Source: Lachnospiraceae bacterium
Lineage (GTDB): Bacteria > Bacillota > Clostridia > Lachnospirales > Lachnospiraceae
Assembly: GCA_017634975.1 (NCBI GenBank)
Contig: JAGBMJ010000093.1
Coordinates: 62,001 to 126,000 of the forward strand
Direction of reading: 5' to 3'
DNA: 64,000 bases
Below, in pieces: positions 8,984 to 17,542 of this stretch (position 1 is the first letter of the stretch; every line of letters begins with the position of its first letter). The position numbers and the translations under genes are program-made. The notes under the pieces were generated by a model. It saw only the letters and a list, made by a program, of their open reading frames with translations, did no database searches and had not been told where the DNA came from.

Positions 8984-9607
8984 CTATTTTCTCATCTCTG
9001 CCATCATTCTACCGGTATCCGGTTTTTGTTTCGAGTCCTCTACTTCCATATAGCCGTCATACCGTATCCCCCAGGCATATCGCTCGATCACCTTATGTGC
9101 CTCGTCGTATTTATAATTAAATCGAATGATCACGGGTACTTTTGCCTCGTTTTTATAGACGTACAGCGTATTGGTAACCTCCCCCGGTCTTATGGGTGCC
9201 TCCCAGGCGAAACGACAATCCGACCAATCCAGGTTCATCTCAAAACACATCAAACCATGATCCGTCAGGTAACAGATATCTCCCCGCAGGACATTCCAGA
9301 TCAGCCGGACGATGAGCAGGAAATTGGCAAGAATATATACCTTTAATAACAGACCCAGCAGTCCACTTCCCGACAGATTGCCCCGTCTGCTCCACATAAA
9401 ACACATCAGTACTGCTAACACTACTGCCGTAACGATCTGTGGTGTCGTCTCACGCTGCAGGTTTCCTTCCACGATCACCTCACCGTTTTTTATCATCCTG
9501 CTGCAGAGCAATCGCTGCTTTACAAAGCGGATCATTACATCAATTGTATAGATCACCATCCCGATAAAGATTCCCAGCAAAATGGCGCCATCTCTCGTTA
9601 ATCTCAT
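8984..9607 (-). CDS. Hypothetical membrane protein
   Basis: 207 residues, family not recognised. One hydrophobic segment near the N-terminus (about 8-27) and two near the middle (about 58-73 and 82-107), then a soluble C-terminal half (about 108-207) rich in aromatic residues (LTDHGLMCFEMNLDWSDCRFAWE) that has the feel of a small PH-like membrane-associated fold, though I cannot prove it. GAGAGGG lies about ten bases before the ATG. It sits alone between the terminator of the molybdenum operon and the fdh promoter, so no function follows from context. Confidence 0.6.
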   Translation of the reverse strand: MRLTRDGAILLGIFIGMVIYTIDVMIRFVKQRLLCSRMIKNGEVIVEGNLQRETTPQIVTAVVLAVLMCFMWSRRGNLSGSGLLGLLLKVYILANFLLIVRLIWNVLRGDICYLTDHGLMCFEMNLDWSDCRFAWEAPIRPGEVTNTLYVYKNEAKVPVIIRFNYKYDEAHKVIERYAWGIRYDGYMEVEDSKQKPDTGRMMAEMRK

Positions 9608-9658
9608 TCTGATCTGTCCCTCTCAACCGTCGTTTCCATATGTACAGAAAAAAGTCTC

Positions 9659-9709
9659 AAAAAAATCCGTTACGATCAGCGGCATCCGGCCACTGATTTA
9701 TAACGGATT
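9659..9709 (-). terminator. Terminator after the molybdenum-cofactor operon
   Basis: Long two-part stem: ATCCGTTA pairs with TAACGGAT, and ATCAG-GGC with GCC-CTGAT, followed by a 7-T run. It lies about 100 bases past the stop of the MOSC-MogA gene, the last of the operon. A TTGTGT-18-TATAAT promoter-like sequence (9707-9736) overlaps its left foot and could serve the hypothetical gene at 9607. Confidence 0.75.
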
Positions 9710-9736
9710 ATATCATATCCTGCTCTCCATACACAA
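9707..9736 (-). promoter_or_regulatory. Candidate promoter abutting the terminator
   Basis: TTGTGT (9731-9736), 18-base spacer, TATAAT (9707-9712). The predicted start would fall inside the terminator stem, breaking its outer pairs, so transcripts from here might escape termination and read the hypothetical gene at 8984-9607. Confidence 0.4.
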
Positions 9737-9806
9737 GACAGCAAATTATTCTTCATTAGATCCAGATAAGTGCTCCAGCCATCGCGGTATGCGGAACCGT
9801 TATAAA

Positions 9807-10733
9807 CTATACTCTGCCGCATTCCCCTTCCCGGCCGGTCATGATTCCCATACCATGCCCCAATACCGGCAGTACATAGTCCAGGCATTCCTTCACTGCT
9901 TTGGGACTGCCGGGCAGATTGATGATCAGTGACCGGCCGCGCATCACGGATACCGCACGGGAAAGCATCGCCCTTGGTGTGATCTGCAGACTGTTGTAAC
10001 GGATCGCTTCCGCAATGCCCGGCACCTGCTTTGTCGCGGCACGCAGAGTCGCTTCCGGCGTATTATCCCTCGGTGACAATCCCGTACCGCCTGTTGTAAA
10101 GACCACATCCACGCCTTCCGTATCTACCAGGTGCAGCAGTTCCTGATAAATGGCCTCTTCGTCATCCGGGACTACCGTAACACTCTTCACCTCATAGCCT
10201 GCGCCTTTCAGGCACGCAGCCGCAGCCGGACCGCTTACATCCTCACGCTCTCCTTTGCTGCCTTTGTCACTGGCCGTGATCACCGCTGCGGTATAGCCGT
10301 TTTTTTCCACCACGCACAGTTCGTCTCCGACCGCGATCTCTCCACCACGCAGCACCACGGCAAACACTCCTTCTCTTGGCATGATGCAATCCCCCACCAT
10401 GTGAAAGATCTCACATTCCGAATGGCATTTTTTTCCGATCTGCGTCAGTTCCAGCACGACTTCACCACATCGGAAAATGGTCCCGATGGGCAGTGTTTTA
10501 AAATCATAACCGCTTACCAGCAGATTTTCTCCAAACGCCCCGTCTGCCACTTCCGCACCGCGTGCCCGAAACGCCTCTACAGCCTCATAACTGAGCAGAC
10601 TCACCTGCCGGTGCCATTTCCCGGCATGTGCATCCTTCTCCAATCCCCAGTTTTCGATCAATCTGCATTTCCCGATGTTCTTTTTTGCTGTACCTTTCTG
10701 TTCACTGATACAGACTGCTTTTACGATTCCCAT
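9807..10733 (-). CDS. MOSC domain fused to MogA/MoaB-type domain
   Basis: 308 residues. Residues 1-145 are a MOSC domain, a carrier-like fold found in Mo-cofactor sulfurases, with the conserved Cys in IGKKCHSECEIF. Residues 147-308 are a MogA/MoaB-like molybdopterin-binding domain (VITASDKGSKGEREDVSG, FTTGGTGLSPRDNTPEAT), which adenylylates molybdopterin before metal insertion. The fusion is common in Clostridia. The start has AGGAG six bases upstream. It is the last gene of the Mo-cofactor run, 61 bases after moaA. The MOSC part may handle sulfuration or metal/cofactor transfer; its exact role in anaerobes is unsettled. Confidence 0.85.
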   Translation of the reverse strand: MGIVKAVCISEQKGTAKKNIGKCRLIENWGLEKDAHAGKWHRQVSLLSYEAVEAFRARGAEVADGAFGENLLVSGYDFKTLPIGTIFRCGEVVLELTQIGKKCHSECEIFHMVGDCIMPREGVFAVVLRGGEIAVGDELCVVEKNGYTAAVITASDKGSKGEREDVSGPAAAACLKGAGYEVKSVTVVPDDEEAIYQELLHLVDTEGVDVVFTTGGTGLSPRDNTPEATLRAATKQVPGIAEAIRYNSLQITPRAMLSRAVSVMRGRSLIINLPGSPKAVKECLDYVLPVLGHGMGIMTGREGECGRV

Positions 10734-10794
10734 ACGCTTCTCCTGTCATTTGAAATCCGTGTTTCTCCGGTTGCCTGTATTTTCGGATCCGGAA

Positions 10795-11766
10795 TCACCC
10801 TCCGATCTGATTCATCCGTCGCTGTTCGGTCCGCTCCCGGTCTTTCACGCCAAAGGCGTGCTCTTTGGGTTTCTGCAGCAATGCCTGCGCGATCGCCTCC
10901 TGCAGCTGATTGTCCTCCGCGCCATTGCGCAGCAGTTCCCGCAGATCGATCCCGTCTTTGTAATACAGGCACAGTTTCAATCTGCCTTCCGCCGTCAGAC
11001 GCAGCCGGTTACATTCCGCACAGAACTTATGAGATATGGGAGAGATAAACCCGATCCTTCCGGCAAACCCGGCAAATGCATAATACTGTGCCGGTCCTTC
11101 CCCATCGTAGGGCAGCGCTTCCGCTTTCCCATAGACCTCTTCCATCTGTCTCAGCAGTTCTTCCGTCGGTATCCCCGTAAACTGCCGCCCCTGTCCGATG
11201 GGCATCAGTTCGATAAAACGCACATCGATCTTCCTCTCTTTTGCCATCCCTGCCAGTCGTAACGGCTCGTCCGGATTCAGCTCCCGCACCGGCACACAGT
11301 TCAGTTTCACTTTAAGTCCTTTTGCGTAAGCCGCTGCAATACCATCAAGCACCTCCTGCAGATGCGCTCTTCCGGCCACTCTTTCAAATACTGCCGGATC
11401 CAGCGCATCGATACTGATATTCACATGATCCAGTCCGGCCTCGGTCAGCTCCGGCAGCATCTCTGCCAGCCGCACGCCGTTGGTCGTCAGGGCCAGATGC
11501 TCGATCCCGGGGATTGCATGCAGCTGCCTGAGCAGTTCCGTGATGTTCTTACGCACCAGCGGTTCTCCTCCGGTCAGCCGCACTTTCTTAAGCCCCATTC
11601 CGGCCATCACACCTGCAATACGCGTGATCTCTTCGAGGGTCAGCACATCCTTATGTGCCACGCATGGCACACCTTCTTCCGGCATACAGTATTTACAGCG
11701 CAGATTGCACTTATCCGTTACCGAGATCCGCAGATAATCAATTGTCCGTCCGTAGCTATCTTTCAT
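10795..11766 (-). CDS. moaA: GTP 3',8-cyclase MoaA
   Basis: 323 residues from the ATG at 11766. Radical-SAM enzyme for the first step of molybdopterin synthesis (GTP to 3',8-cyclo-H2GTP). The N-terminal cluster motif CNLRCKYC gives Cys20, 24 and 27. The C-terminal second [4Fe-4S] site is seen in KFCAECNRLRLTAEGRLKLCL, which also holds the GTP-binding Arg residues. An in-frame TTG at 11802 would add 12 residues, but family members begin close to MKDSYGRTIDYLRIS. It follows modC by 122 bases in the same direction; MoaC, its partner in the pathway, is encoded upstream in the same run. Confidence 0.92.
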   Translation of the reverse strand: MKDSYGRTIDYLRISVTDKCNLRCKYCMPEEGVPCVAHKDVLTLEEITRIAGVMAGMGLKKVRLTGGEPLVRKNITELLRQLHAIPGIEHLALTTNGVRLAEMLPELTEAGLDHVNISIDALDPAVFERVAGRAHLQEVLDGIAAAYAKGLKVKLNCVPVRELNPDEPLRLAGMAKERKIDVRFIELMPIGQGRQFTGIPTEELLRQMEEVYGKAEALPYDGEGPAQYYAFAGFAGRIGFISPISHKFCAECNRLRLTAEGRLKLCLYYKDGIDLRELLRNGAEDNQLQEAIAQALLQKPKEHAFGVKDRERTEQRRMNQIGG

Positions 11767-11888
11767 TTTATCCGTAAACGATTCCTTCTCTTCCTCACAC
11801 AATGTCCTGTTTTATGCCTTGTTCCCCACTCCTTCGGATAGCATCGCGTAAACAGCATTTCTGCTGCGGTATGCAGATGCATTTTACT

Positions 11889-12953
11889 TTATCGCTCCAT
11901 CCAGATCACGGCATCTTCCGGAATCGCCAGGCACAGATGAGAGCCGTATTTTTCCTTTTGCTTTTGCCAATCATCCTTCCCGGTCTCATAAGTCAATAAG
12001 GAATACTCCGTCCGGGTCAACAATCCCTTTGGATACAATTGTACCACGATTGAGAATGTATCTTCAATTTCACGGTAGATATCGCACTCGATCCGATTGA
12101 CCGGTATGGTATCTTCGCTTTCCTCTTTTTGCACCGGGACCGCATAATGTGCCCGAAAGCCGGCATACGCATACTCTTTCCCGGAATCCTTCGGAGCCTG
12201 CAGGCAGATCCCCCAATCCGTCGCCAGATAATTTCCGTCCGCCATCTTTATCACATGCGTGACATTTTTACATCCGGTCAGTAATGTGGCCGCCAGTGTC
12301 TTCGGTGCCTTAAACAATACGTGCTTCTCCGAGAGATCCACGATCCTTCCGTTCTCCATCACCGCAATGGTATCCGTCAGCCGATACGCCTCATTACGGT
12401 CATGCGACACAAATACCACCGGTCCTGCAAACCCATCCAGCACATTCATCACTTCCCGTTCCATACGCGCTTTCAGAAAATTATCCAGCGCCGAGAACGG
12501 TTCATCCAATAACAGTGCCTGCGGTTTGGCCGCCAGCATACGCGCCAGAGCCGTCCGCTGCTTCTGCCCGCCGGACAATTGCGCCGGATACAGTTTCTGT
12601 ACCTGTTCCAGATCAAAACGCTCAAGATACGCCTGCACCTCTTTCTTATCCTTCGTTCCGCACAGTATATTCTGATATACGGTCATATTCGGAAACAGGG
12701 CATAGTCCTGGAAGAGATACCCCACCTTACGTTCCTGCGGCGTTAGATCAATGTGCTTTTGGCTGTCAAACAGTACGCGCCCGTCCAGCACGATCTGCCC
12801 CTCGTCCGGCTTCTCCATGCCGGCGATGCACTTGAGTGTCATGCTCTTGCCGCAGCCGGAGGCCCCGAGCAGTCCCAGCACACCATCACTCGCAAAGTTG
12901 ACGTCCAGTTGAAATTTTCCAAGTTTTTTCTTAATACTGACTTCTAAAGACAT
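11889..12953 (-). CDS. modC: Molybdate ABC transporter ATPase ModC
   Basis: 354 residues. Walker A GASGCGKS, signature LSGGQKQRTALARML, Walker B ALLLDEPFSALDN, then a C-terminal regulatory region (about 230-354) of the TOBE/MOP type. It powers molybdate import with ModB and ModA, encoded upstream. The ribosome site is weak (GATGG nine bases before the ATG), and the 83-base gap to modB contains a GGGGACGG-family repeat, which may affect its expression relative to modAB. Confidence 0.9.
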   Translation of the reverse strand: MSLEVSIKKKLGKFQLDVNFASDGVLGLLGASGCGKSMTLKCIAGMEKPDEGQIVLDGRVLFDSQKHIDLTPQERKVGYLFQDYALFPNMTVYQNILCGTKDKKEVQAYLERFDLEQVQKLYPAQLSGGQKQRTALARMLAAKPQALLLDEPFSALDNFLKARMEREVMNVLDGFAGPVVFVSHDRNEAYRLTDTIAVMENGRIVDLSEKHVLFKAPKTLAATLLTGCKNVTHVIKMADGNYLATDWGICLQAPKDSGKEYAYAGFRAHYAVPVQKEESEDTIPVNRIECDIYREIEDTFSIVVQLYPKGLLTRTEYSLLTYETGKDDWQKQKEKYGSHLCLAIPEDAVIWMER

Positions 12954-12992
12954 ATTTGCTTACCATCAAATTCATGTTTGTCGAGCCGGCTC

Positions 12993-13020
12993 GCCACAAG
13001 AACCGTCCCCATGGCTCACC
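12993..13020. repeat. GGGGACGG-family repeat inside the mod operon
   Basis: CACAAGAACCGTCCCCATGG followed by CTCACC; almost identical to the copy at 816-839. It lies between the modB stop (13037) and the modC start (12953). Confidence 0.75.
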
Positions 13021-13036
13021 GCTAAACATGTATCTA

Positions 13037-13690
13037 TCACTCCCTCTTTCGTTCCAGCAGGTTTACCGTCAGCAGCACCACCGTACTGATCACCAGATTG
13101 ACCAGCACCCATGTAAATGCACCTTTTTCATCATTGGTACGCCACAGTTGATAAACCGTTGTAGAGATCGTGGCCGTCCGCCCCGGCGTATATCCGATCA
13201 GCATACTGGTAGCTCCGTATTCACCAAGCGCACGTGCAAACGCAAGTACAATGCCCGCCAGGATCCCCTGTTTGCAGGCCGGCATCCGTATCCTCCAGAA
13301 GATAAAGGCATTCGAAAGCCCCAGCGTCTTTCCGGCATAGGACAGATTTTCATCAAAGCTCTCAAACGCTCCTCTTGCCGTACGATACATCAAAGGAAAT
13401 GCTACAACAACAGCCGCCAGGATACCGCCGTACCAGTTCATCACAAACTTGATCCCAAACTGCAGCAGCCATTGACCAAACGGCCGTTTCACACCAAAGA
13501 TAAGTATCAGAAAATAGCCGCAGACCGTCGGTGGCAGAACCATAGGAAGCGTAAGAAGAACATCCAGGATGCCCTTGAGCACCCTGGGTAATTTTGCTGC
13601 ATAGTACGCCGCTGCGATCCCTGTAAAAAACACGATCACACAGGCGATGGCAGCGATCCTTATCGAGTTCCACAAAGGAAACCAATCCAT
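13037..13690 (-). CDS. modB: Molybdate ABC transporter permease ModB
   Basis: 217 residues, about five membrane segments, of the binding-protein-dependent permease family. The EAA-type loop that contacts ModC is EYGATSMLIGYTPGRT. I choose the ATG at 13690 because GAGGA lies seven bases upstream and MDWFPLWNSIRIA is the usual family start; an ATG at 13708 is possible. It sits between modA and modC in the expected order. Confidence 0.9.
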   Translation of the reverse strand: MDWFPLWNSIRIAAIACVIVFFTGIAAAYYAAKLPRVLKGILDVLLTLPMVLPPTVCGYFLILIFGVKRPFGQWLLQFGIKFVMNWYGGILAAVVVAFPLMYRTARGAFESFDENLSYAGKTLGLSNAFIFWRIRMPACKQGILAGIVLAFARALGEYGATSMLIGYTPGRTATISTTVYQLWRTNDEKGAFTWVLVNLVISTVVLLTVNLLERKRE

Positions 13691-13718
13691 AAAAACGTCC
13701 TCATCCAATCCTGTTTAA

Positions 13719-13751
13719 TTAACGACTTCCCGTATCACAGGAAGCCGTTAA
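13719..13751 (-). other. Intercistronic hairpin between modA and modB
   Basis: TTAACGGCTTCC pairs with GGGAAGTCGTTAA (one mismatch), 8-base loop, no T-run. Hairpins after a binding-protein gene often stabilise its 3' end so that it is made in excess over the permease. Confidence 0.5.
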
Positions 13752-13761
13752 CGCCACTGCC

Positions 13762-14724
13762 TTAGTTCACCCGGCTGAATCCGACTTTCTCAAATACTTC
13801 CATCGCCTCATCCGTCGTCAGAAAGTCCAGAAAGTATTGTGCTGCTTCCGGATTGGCCGCAGTCTTTAATACCGAAGCCGGATAGATGATCTGTCCGCAC
13901 ATATCCTTCGTTGCATAGTCCATGATCGTCAGTCCTGCGCTATATGCATCCGTACAATAGATCACGCCAGCATCCACGGAGCCTTCCGCTACCTGTGTCG
14001 TCACTTCCTTTACATTACTTCCGTAGGTGATCACGCCGTCTGCCGCCAGCTGTTCTTCATCAAGCTCGTAATATGCCAGGATCTTCTGTGTATACTGTCC
14101 TACCGGCACATCACTGTTTCCCATACAGAAAAGGATATCACCATCTTTTAACGCGTCCGCCAGATCATCAAAGGTCTGAAGGTTCTTCGGATTCTCTTCC
14201 GGTACGCACAGTGTCACCTTGTTCTCCAGGATATTGATACGGCTGTTTTCATCTACAAAATCCAGCCCTTCCGTATTGACCTCCGCCGATGCATTGCGAT
14301 CCAGCTGGTTCATCTGCTTCTGTCCTGCAGAAATGAACAGATCACAATCCGCGCCTTCCTGGATCTGCGTTTTCAATGTCCCGGAAGAATCAAAATTATA
14401 AGTGATGGTCACTTCCGGATGTGCAGCTTCATACGTATCCTTCAGTTCCGTCAGAGTCTCCGTCATAGAAGCTGCCGCAAAAACGATGATCTCGCCTTCC
14501 CCGACCGATTCGGTTTCCGCCTGTGCCTCTTCCGTCGGTGCCGCTGCTTCTGCTGCCTGTGCATCCGCAGCCTTCTCTGTTTCGGTTGCTGCAGCCGTTT
14601 CCTGTACTGCCGGTTCTGTTGTCTGCACCACCGGTGTCGTGTTACCACAGGCTCCAAGTGCAGATACACAAGCCGCTGATGCCATCATAACAGTTACTTT
14701 ATTCCACAAATCAAATTTTCTCAT
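13762..14724 (-). CDS. modA: Molybdate-binding lipoprotein ModA
   Basis: 320 residues from the ATG at 14724, with GGAAGGG eight bases upstream. Lipobox LGAC with Cys26, then an Ala/Glu/Thr-rich linker (about 30-80) that tethers the binding domain to the membrane. The binding domain starts EIIVFAAASMTETLTEL and keeps the ModA pattern FDSSGTLKTQIQEGADCDLFISA (oxyanion-binding Ser/Thr). An upstream in-frame extension would run into moaC and is rejected. It delivers molybdate (perhaps tungstate) to ModBC; formate dehydrogenases can use either metal. Confidence 0.92.
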   Translation of the reverse strand: MRKFDLWNKVTVMMASAACVSALGACGNTTPVVQTTEPAVQETAAATETEKAADAQAAEAAAPTEEAQAETESVGEGEIIVFAAASMTETLTELKDTYEAAHPEVTITYNFDSSGTLKTQIQEGADCDLFISAGQKQMNQLDRNASAEVNTEGLDFVDENSRINILENKVTLCVPEENPKNLQTFDDLADALKDGDILFCMGNSDVPVGQYTQKILAYYELDEEQLAADGVITYGSNVKEVTTQVAEGSVDAGVIYCTDAYSAGLTIMDYATKDMCGQIIYPASVLKTAANPEAAQYFLDFLTTDEAMEVFEKVGFSRVN

Positions 14725-14815
14725 TTTATGAACCCTTCCATTATCCATTCTCAATTTGTCGGGTTCAACGCATAAATTACAATACGCTTCCTCTATAGAA
14801 AGCCTTCTCTTTTTT

Positions 14816-15289
14816 CTATCTTTGAAAATGCCCGCTTTTTCCGCCGGATTTTTCCAACAGATGTATATCCGAGATTTCCATACGCTTGTTGATTGCCTTG
14901 CACATATCATAGATCGTAAGCAATGCCACCGACACGCCGGTCAATGCCTCCATTTCCACACCGGTTTTGCCGGACAGTTTGGCTGTGCAGGTGCACCGTA
15001 TGGCCCAGGATGCTTCCTCCGGTTCAAAATCCACCGCAACCTTCGTCAGCATCAGCGGATGGCACAGAGGGATCAGATCCGAAGTCTTTTTGGCCGCCAT
15101 GATCCCGGCCACCCTGGCACACGCCAGTACATCCCCTTTGGGTACGCATCCGTCATATATGGCTCGAAAGACCTCCTCCCCTACTGTAATACGCCCTTCG
15201 GATACAGCGATCCGTTCCGTGACATCCTTTTGGGTCACATCCACCATCACTGCTTTTCCGTTTTCATCCAGATGAGTAAACTCTGCCAT
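14816..15289 (-). CDS. moaC: Cyclic pyranopterin monophosphate synthase MoaC
   Basis: 157 residues, the normal MoaC length. It converts the MoaA product to cyclic pyranopterin monophosphate. Conserved blocks are [14 protein letters not shown] near the start, DLIPLCHPL in the middle and [25 protein letters not shown] near the end, which include the catalytic Lys/Asp positions of the family. It lies between the MoeA-like gene and modA, all on the minus strand. Confidence 0.95.
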   Translation of the reverse strand: MAEFTHLDENGKAVMVDVTQKDVTERIAVSEGRITVGEEVFRAIYDGCVPKGDVLACARVAGIMAAKKTSDLIPLCHPLMLTKVAVDFEPEEASWAIRCTCTAKLSGKTGVEMEALTGVSVALLTIYDMCKAINKRMEISDIHLLEKSGGKSGHFQR

Positions 15290-15389
15290 GACCTTTCATC
15301 CTTTCCCATACACCCTGCGCATCATGAACACCAGGCATCTCACTGTTATCCTAAACAAGCTGTCGGCGATAATCCCGGCAATTCAATCA

Positions 15390-16421
15390 TCAACACTTAC
15401 CAAATCCGCATTTCGGGAAGGTACAGTGTTCGCAGTTTAAGCACATACCGCCTTCTCCGTACCTCGCCAGATCCTCTGCTGTGATCGTATCTTCCGCAAG
15501 TATCCGCGGCAGTACCAGATCAAAGATCGTCCGTCTGGCATACATCACACAGCCCGGCAATCCCAATACCGGCACACGCTTTTCGGTACTTTCATCATAG
15601 GCCAGCAAAAACATAGCTCCCGGCAGCACCGGCGCTCCATAGGAAACCACATTGGCTCCGCTTGCTTTGATCGCCCCCGGTGTCTTATCGTCCGGATCCA
15701 CGCTCATACCGCCGGTACAGATCACCAGATCCGCTCCATGCGCAATATACTCATGTATGCCGGCTACGATCGCTTCCTGATCATCATCCAGGATCTTCTG
15801 GCCGATCACCTCGGTATCATATTCCGCGAGTTTCTTTTTGAGTACCGGTCCGAATGCATCCTCGATCCTGCCTTTAAACACTTCACTGCCGGTCGTAAGG
15901 ATCCCTACCTTAAAATGCCGGAACGGTAATATCTTTAGGATCGGTTCACTTCCTGCAGCTTTCCTGGCTTTCTCCATCTTTTCTGCTTCGATCACCAGCG
16001 GGATCACCCGGGTTCCGGCCAGTTTTTCCCCGGCCTTCACCGGAAAATCCCCATGGATCGTTGCGATCATCATCTCTCCCAGAGCATTGACCGCAAAAAG
16101 CTTCTCACGATCGATCTTCAGAAGTCCGTCCGCATTTGCCCTTATCTCGATCTTTCCTTCCGACGGATCTCCAGCCGTCATATAGGCTCCCATACAGAGA
16201 TCCCGAAGGATGGCCGCCGCTTCGTCTTCGTGCAGTATCCCTTCCGTCTTTTCCCAGACATAGAGATGCTCCTTTCCGACAGACAACAGCACGGGAATAT
16301 CTTTTTCTTCCACGATATGTCCTTTTTTGAATACCGGTCCTTTTACTTTACCGGGTATGATCTGCGTAATGTCCTGGCAAAGCACATGCCCCACCGCATC
16401 CTCGGTCCGTATGAGTTTCAT
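15390..16421 (-). CDS. Molybdopterin-binding protein (MoeA-like) with Cys-rich tail
   Basis: 343 residues from the ATG at 16421 (GAGG five bases upstream; a GTG at 16427 is also in frame). The C-terminal half is a MoCF-biosynthesis domain (ILTTGSEVFKGRIEDAFGP, VICTGGMSVDPDDKTPGAI), while the N-terminal half only loosely resembles MoeA domains. The last 20 residues hold five Cys (CLNCEHC, PKC, GKC), a likely Fe-S or zinc site absent from MoeA. Such proteins are common beside Clostridial formate dehydrogenases and may hand the cofactor to the apoenzyme (inference). The start lies 16 bases after the mobAB stop. Confidence 0.75.
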   Translation of the reverse strand: MKLIRTEDAVGHVLCQDITQIIPGKVKGPVFKKGHIVEEKDIPVLLSVGKEHLYVWEKTEGILHEDEAAAILRDLCMGAYMTAGDPSEGKIEIRANADGLLKIDREKLFAVNALGEMMIATIHGDFPVKAGEKLAGTRVIPLVIEAEKMEKARKAAGSEPILKILPFRHFKVGILTTGSEVFKGRIEDAFGPVLKKKLAEYDTEVIGQKILDDDQEAIVAGIHEYIAHGADLVICTGGMSVDPDDKTPGAIKASGANVVSYGAPVLPGAMFLLAYDESTEKRVPVLGLPGCVMYARRTIFDLVLPRILAEDTITAEDLARYGEGGMCLNCEHCTFPKCGFGKC

Positions 16422-16436
16422 AATCACCTCAAAAAT

Positions 16437-17492
16437 TTATGCGTTGAACAATTCTCTTTTTATGCAACAAAAAACCCCGTGTACATCGTTGATGTCATAA
16501 AGCGGACATCCGGTCTCTACGGGGAATTTAACGTCGGTGGCGATGCAGATCAGCTTATCGGGATCACATACAGGGCTTTGTGAGATTTCCTTCCGTACCA
16601 CTTCCACTTTGGGATAGTCGGAATCTTTCAGTCCCTCTATAATGATAACATCTGTGTGCGGCATCTGCCGGATCAGTTCTGCCGGAGAAATACTTCCCCT
16701 CCGGTGCAGGAAGCTGTGGTTCTGCGAATACACCGCTACACACTCTGCCCCTGCCTGATAGAAACGGTACGAATCCGTTCCCTCGATATCACAGACAAAA
16801 TCATGCCCGTCATGTTTGATCACACCAACCGACCGACCGCCTGTGATAAATTCATTGATGAGTTTCTCGATCAGATAAGTTTTCCCGCTGTTTTTGATCC
16901 CGCTCACACAAAATACCACAGGCTCTCCGATGGCACGGTATTCGTCCCGCGTATTGATATTACGAACGGTCTTAGCATCAAAACAGCTGTATTCCAGACT
17001 CACATATTTGGTCCGTACCGCTTGGAGAATATCCACCAGACGGTACTGCCCCTTTGCGATCTGTGCTTCGATCACGGGAAGCACGGACTTATGATAGATC
17101 GCACACAGAGGATGACAGCGCTTCTCATCCTGAAAAACATAGGCATCATAGTCCGATGAGATAAACTCTGCCAGATACTCCGCCATCTCTTTTTTGAGAA
17201 ATGGCATATCTGCCGCACACACAAAGACATAATCCTTATGGGCATAGATGAGTGCCTGCCGGATGCCTTCGATCGGCCCAATCTCTTTATGTTCATCGAC
17301 AACGACCGTAAGCCCCACATCCGCATAATCGCCGGCATGTGCCGCTGACAAAAACACCTCTCCGCAGGGACGAAACTCCCTCGCAAGCCGGTCGATGAAT
17401 CTCTCATTATTCAGTTTCAGCAGCGCCTTGTCCTGCCCCATGCGGGTGGATTTTCCACCGGCCAGGATGGCGACCGAATACTTCGTTGTCAT
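16437..17492 (-). CDS. mobAB: MobA-MobB fusion
   Basis: 351 residues. Residues 1-185 are MobA, the guanylyltransferase that adds GMP to Mo-molybdopterin (LAGGKSTRMGQDKALL at 10-25; AADMPFL at 93-99). Residues about 190-351 are MobB, a P-loop GTP-binding helper with GIKNSGKT at 198-205. The fusion suggests the dehydrogenase here uses a guanine dinucleotide form of the cofactor (bis-MGD), as formate dehydrogenases of this family do. Part of the minus-strand Mo operon. Confidence 0.9.
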   Translation of the reverse strand: MTTKYSVAILAGGKSTRMGQDKALLKLNNERFIDRLAREFRPCGEVFLSAAHAGDYADVGLTVVVDEHKEIGPIEGIRQALIYAHKDYVFVCAADMPFLKKEMAEYLAEFISSDYDAYVFQDEKRCHPLCAIYHKSVLPVIEAQIAKGQYRLVDILQAVRTKYVSLEYSCFDAKTVRNINTRDEYRAIGEPVVFCVSGIKNSGKTYLIEKLINEFITGGRSVGVIKHDGHDFVCDIEGTDSYRFYQAGAECVAVYSQNHSFLHRRGSISPAELIRQMPHTDVIIIEGLKDSDYPKVEVVRKEISQSPVCDPDKLICIATDVKFPVETGCPLYDINDVHGVFCCIKRELFNA

Positions 17493-17542
17493 AATCTTCT
17501 CACTGATCTATATTATTCCACGATCTATATTATCACACTTTC

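Noticed and set aside
14725-14910. 62-residue N-terminal extension of ModA
   Set aside because: It would overlap moaC and precede a lipoprotein signal; the ATG at 14724 has a good ribosome site.
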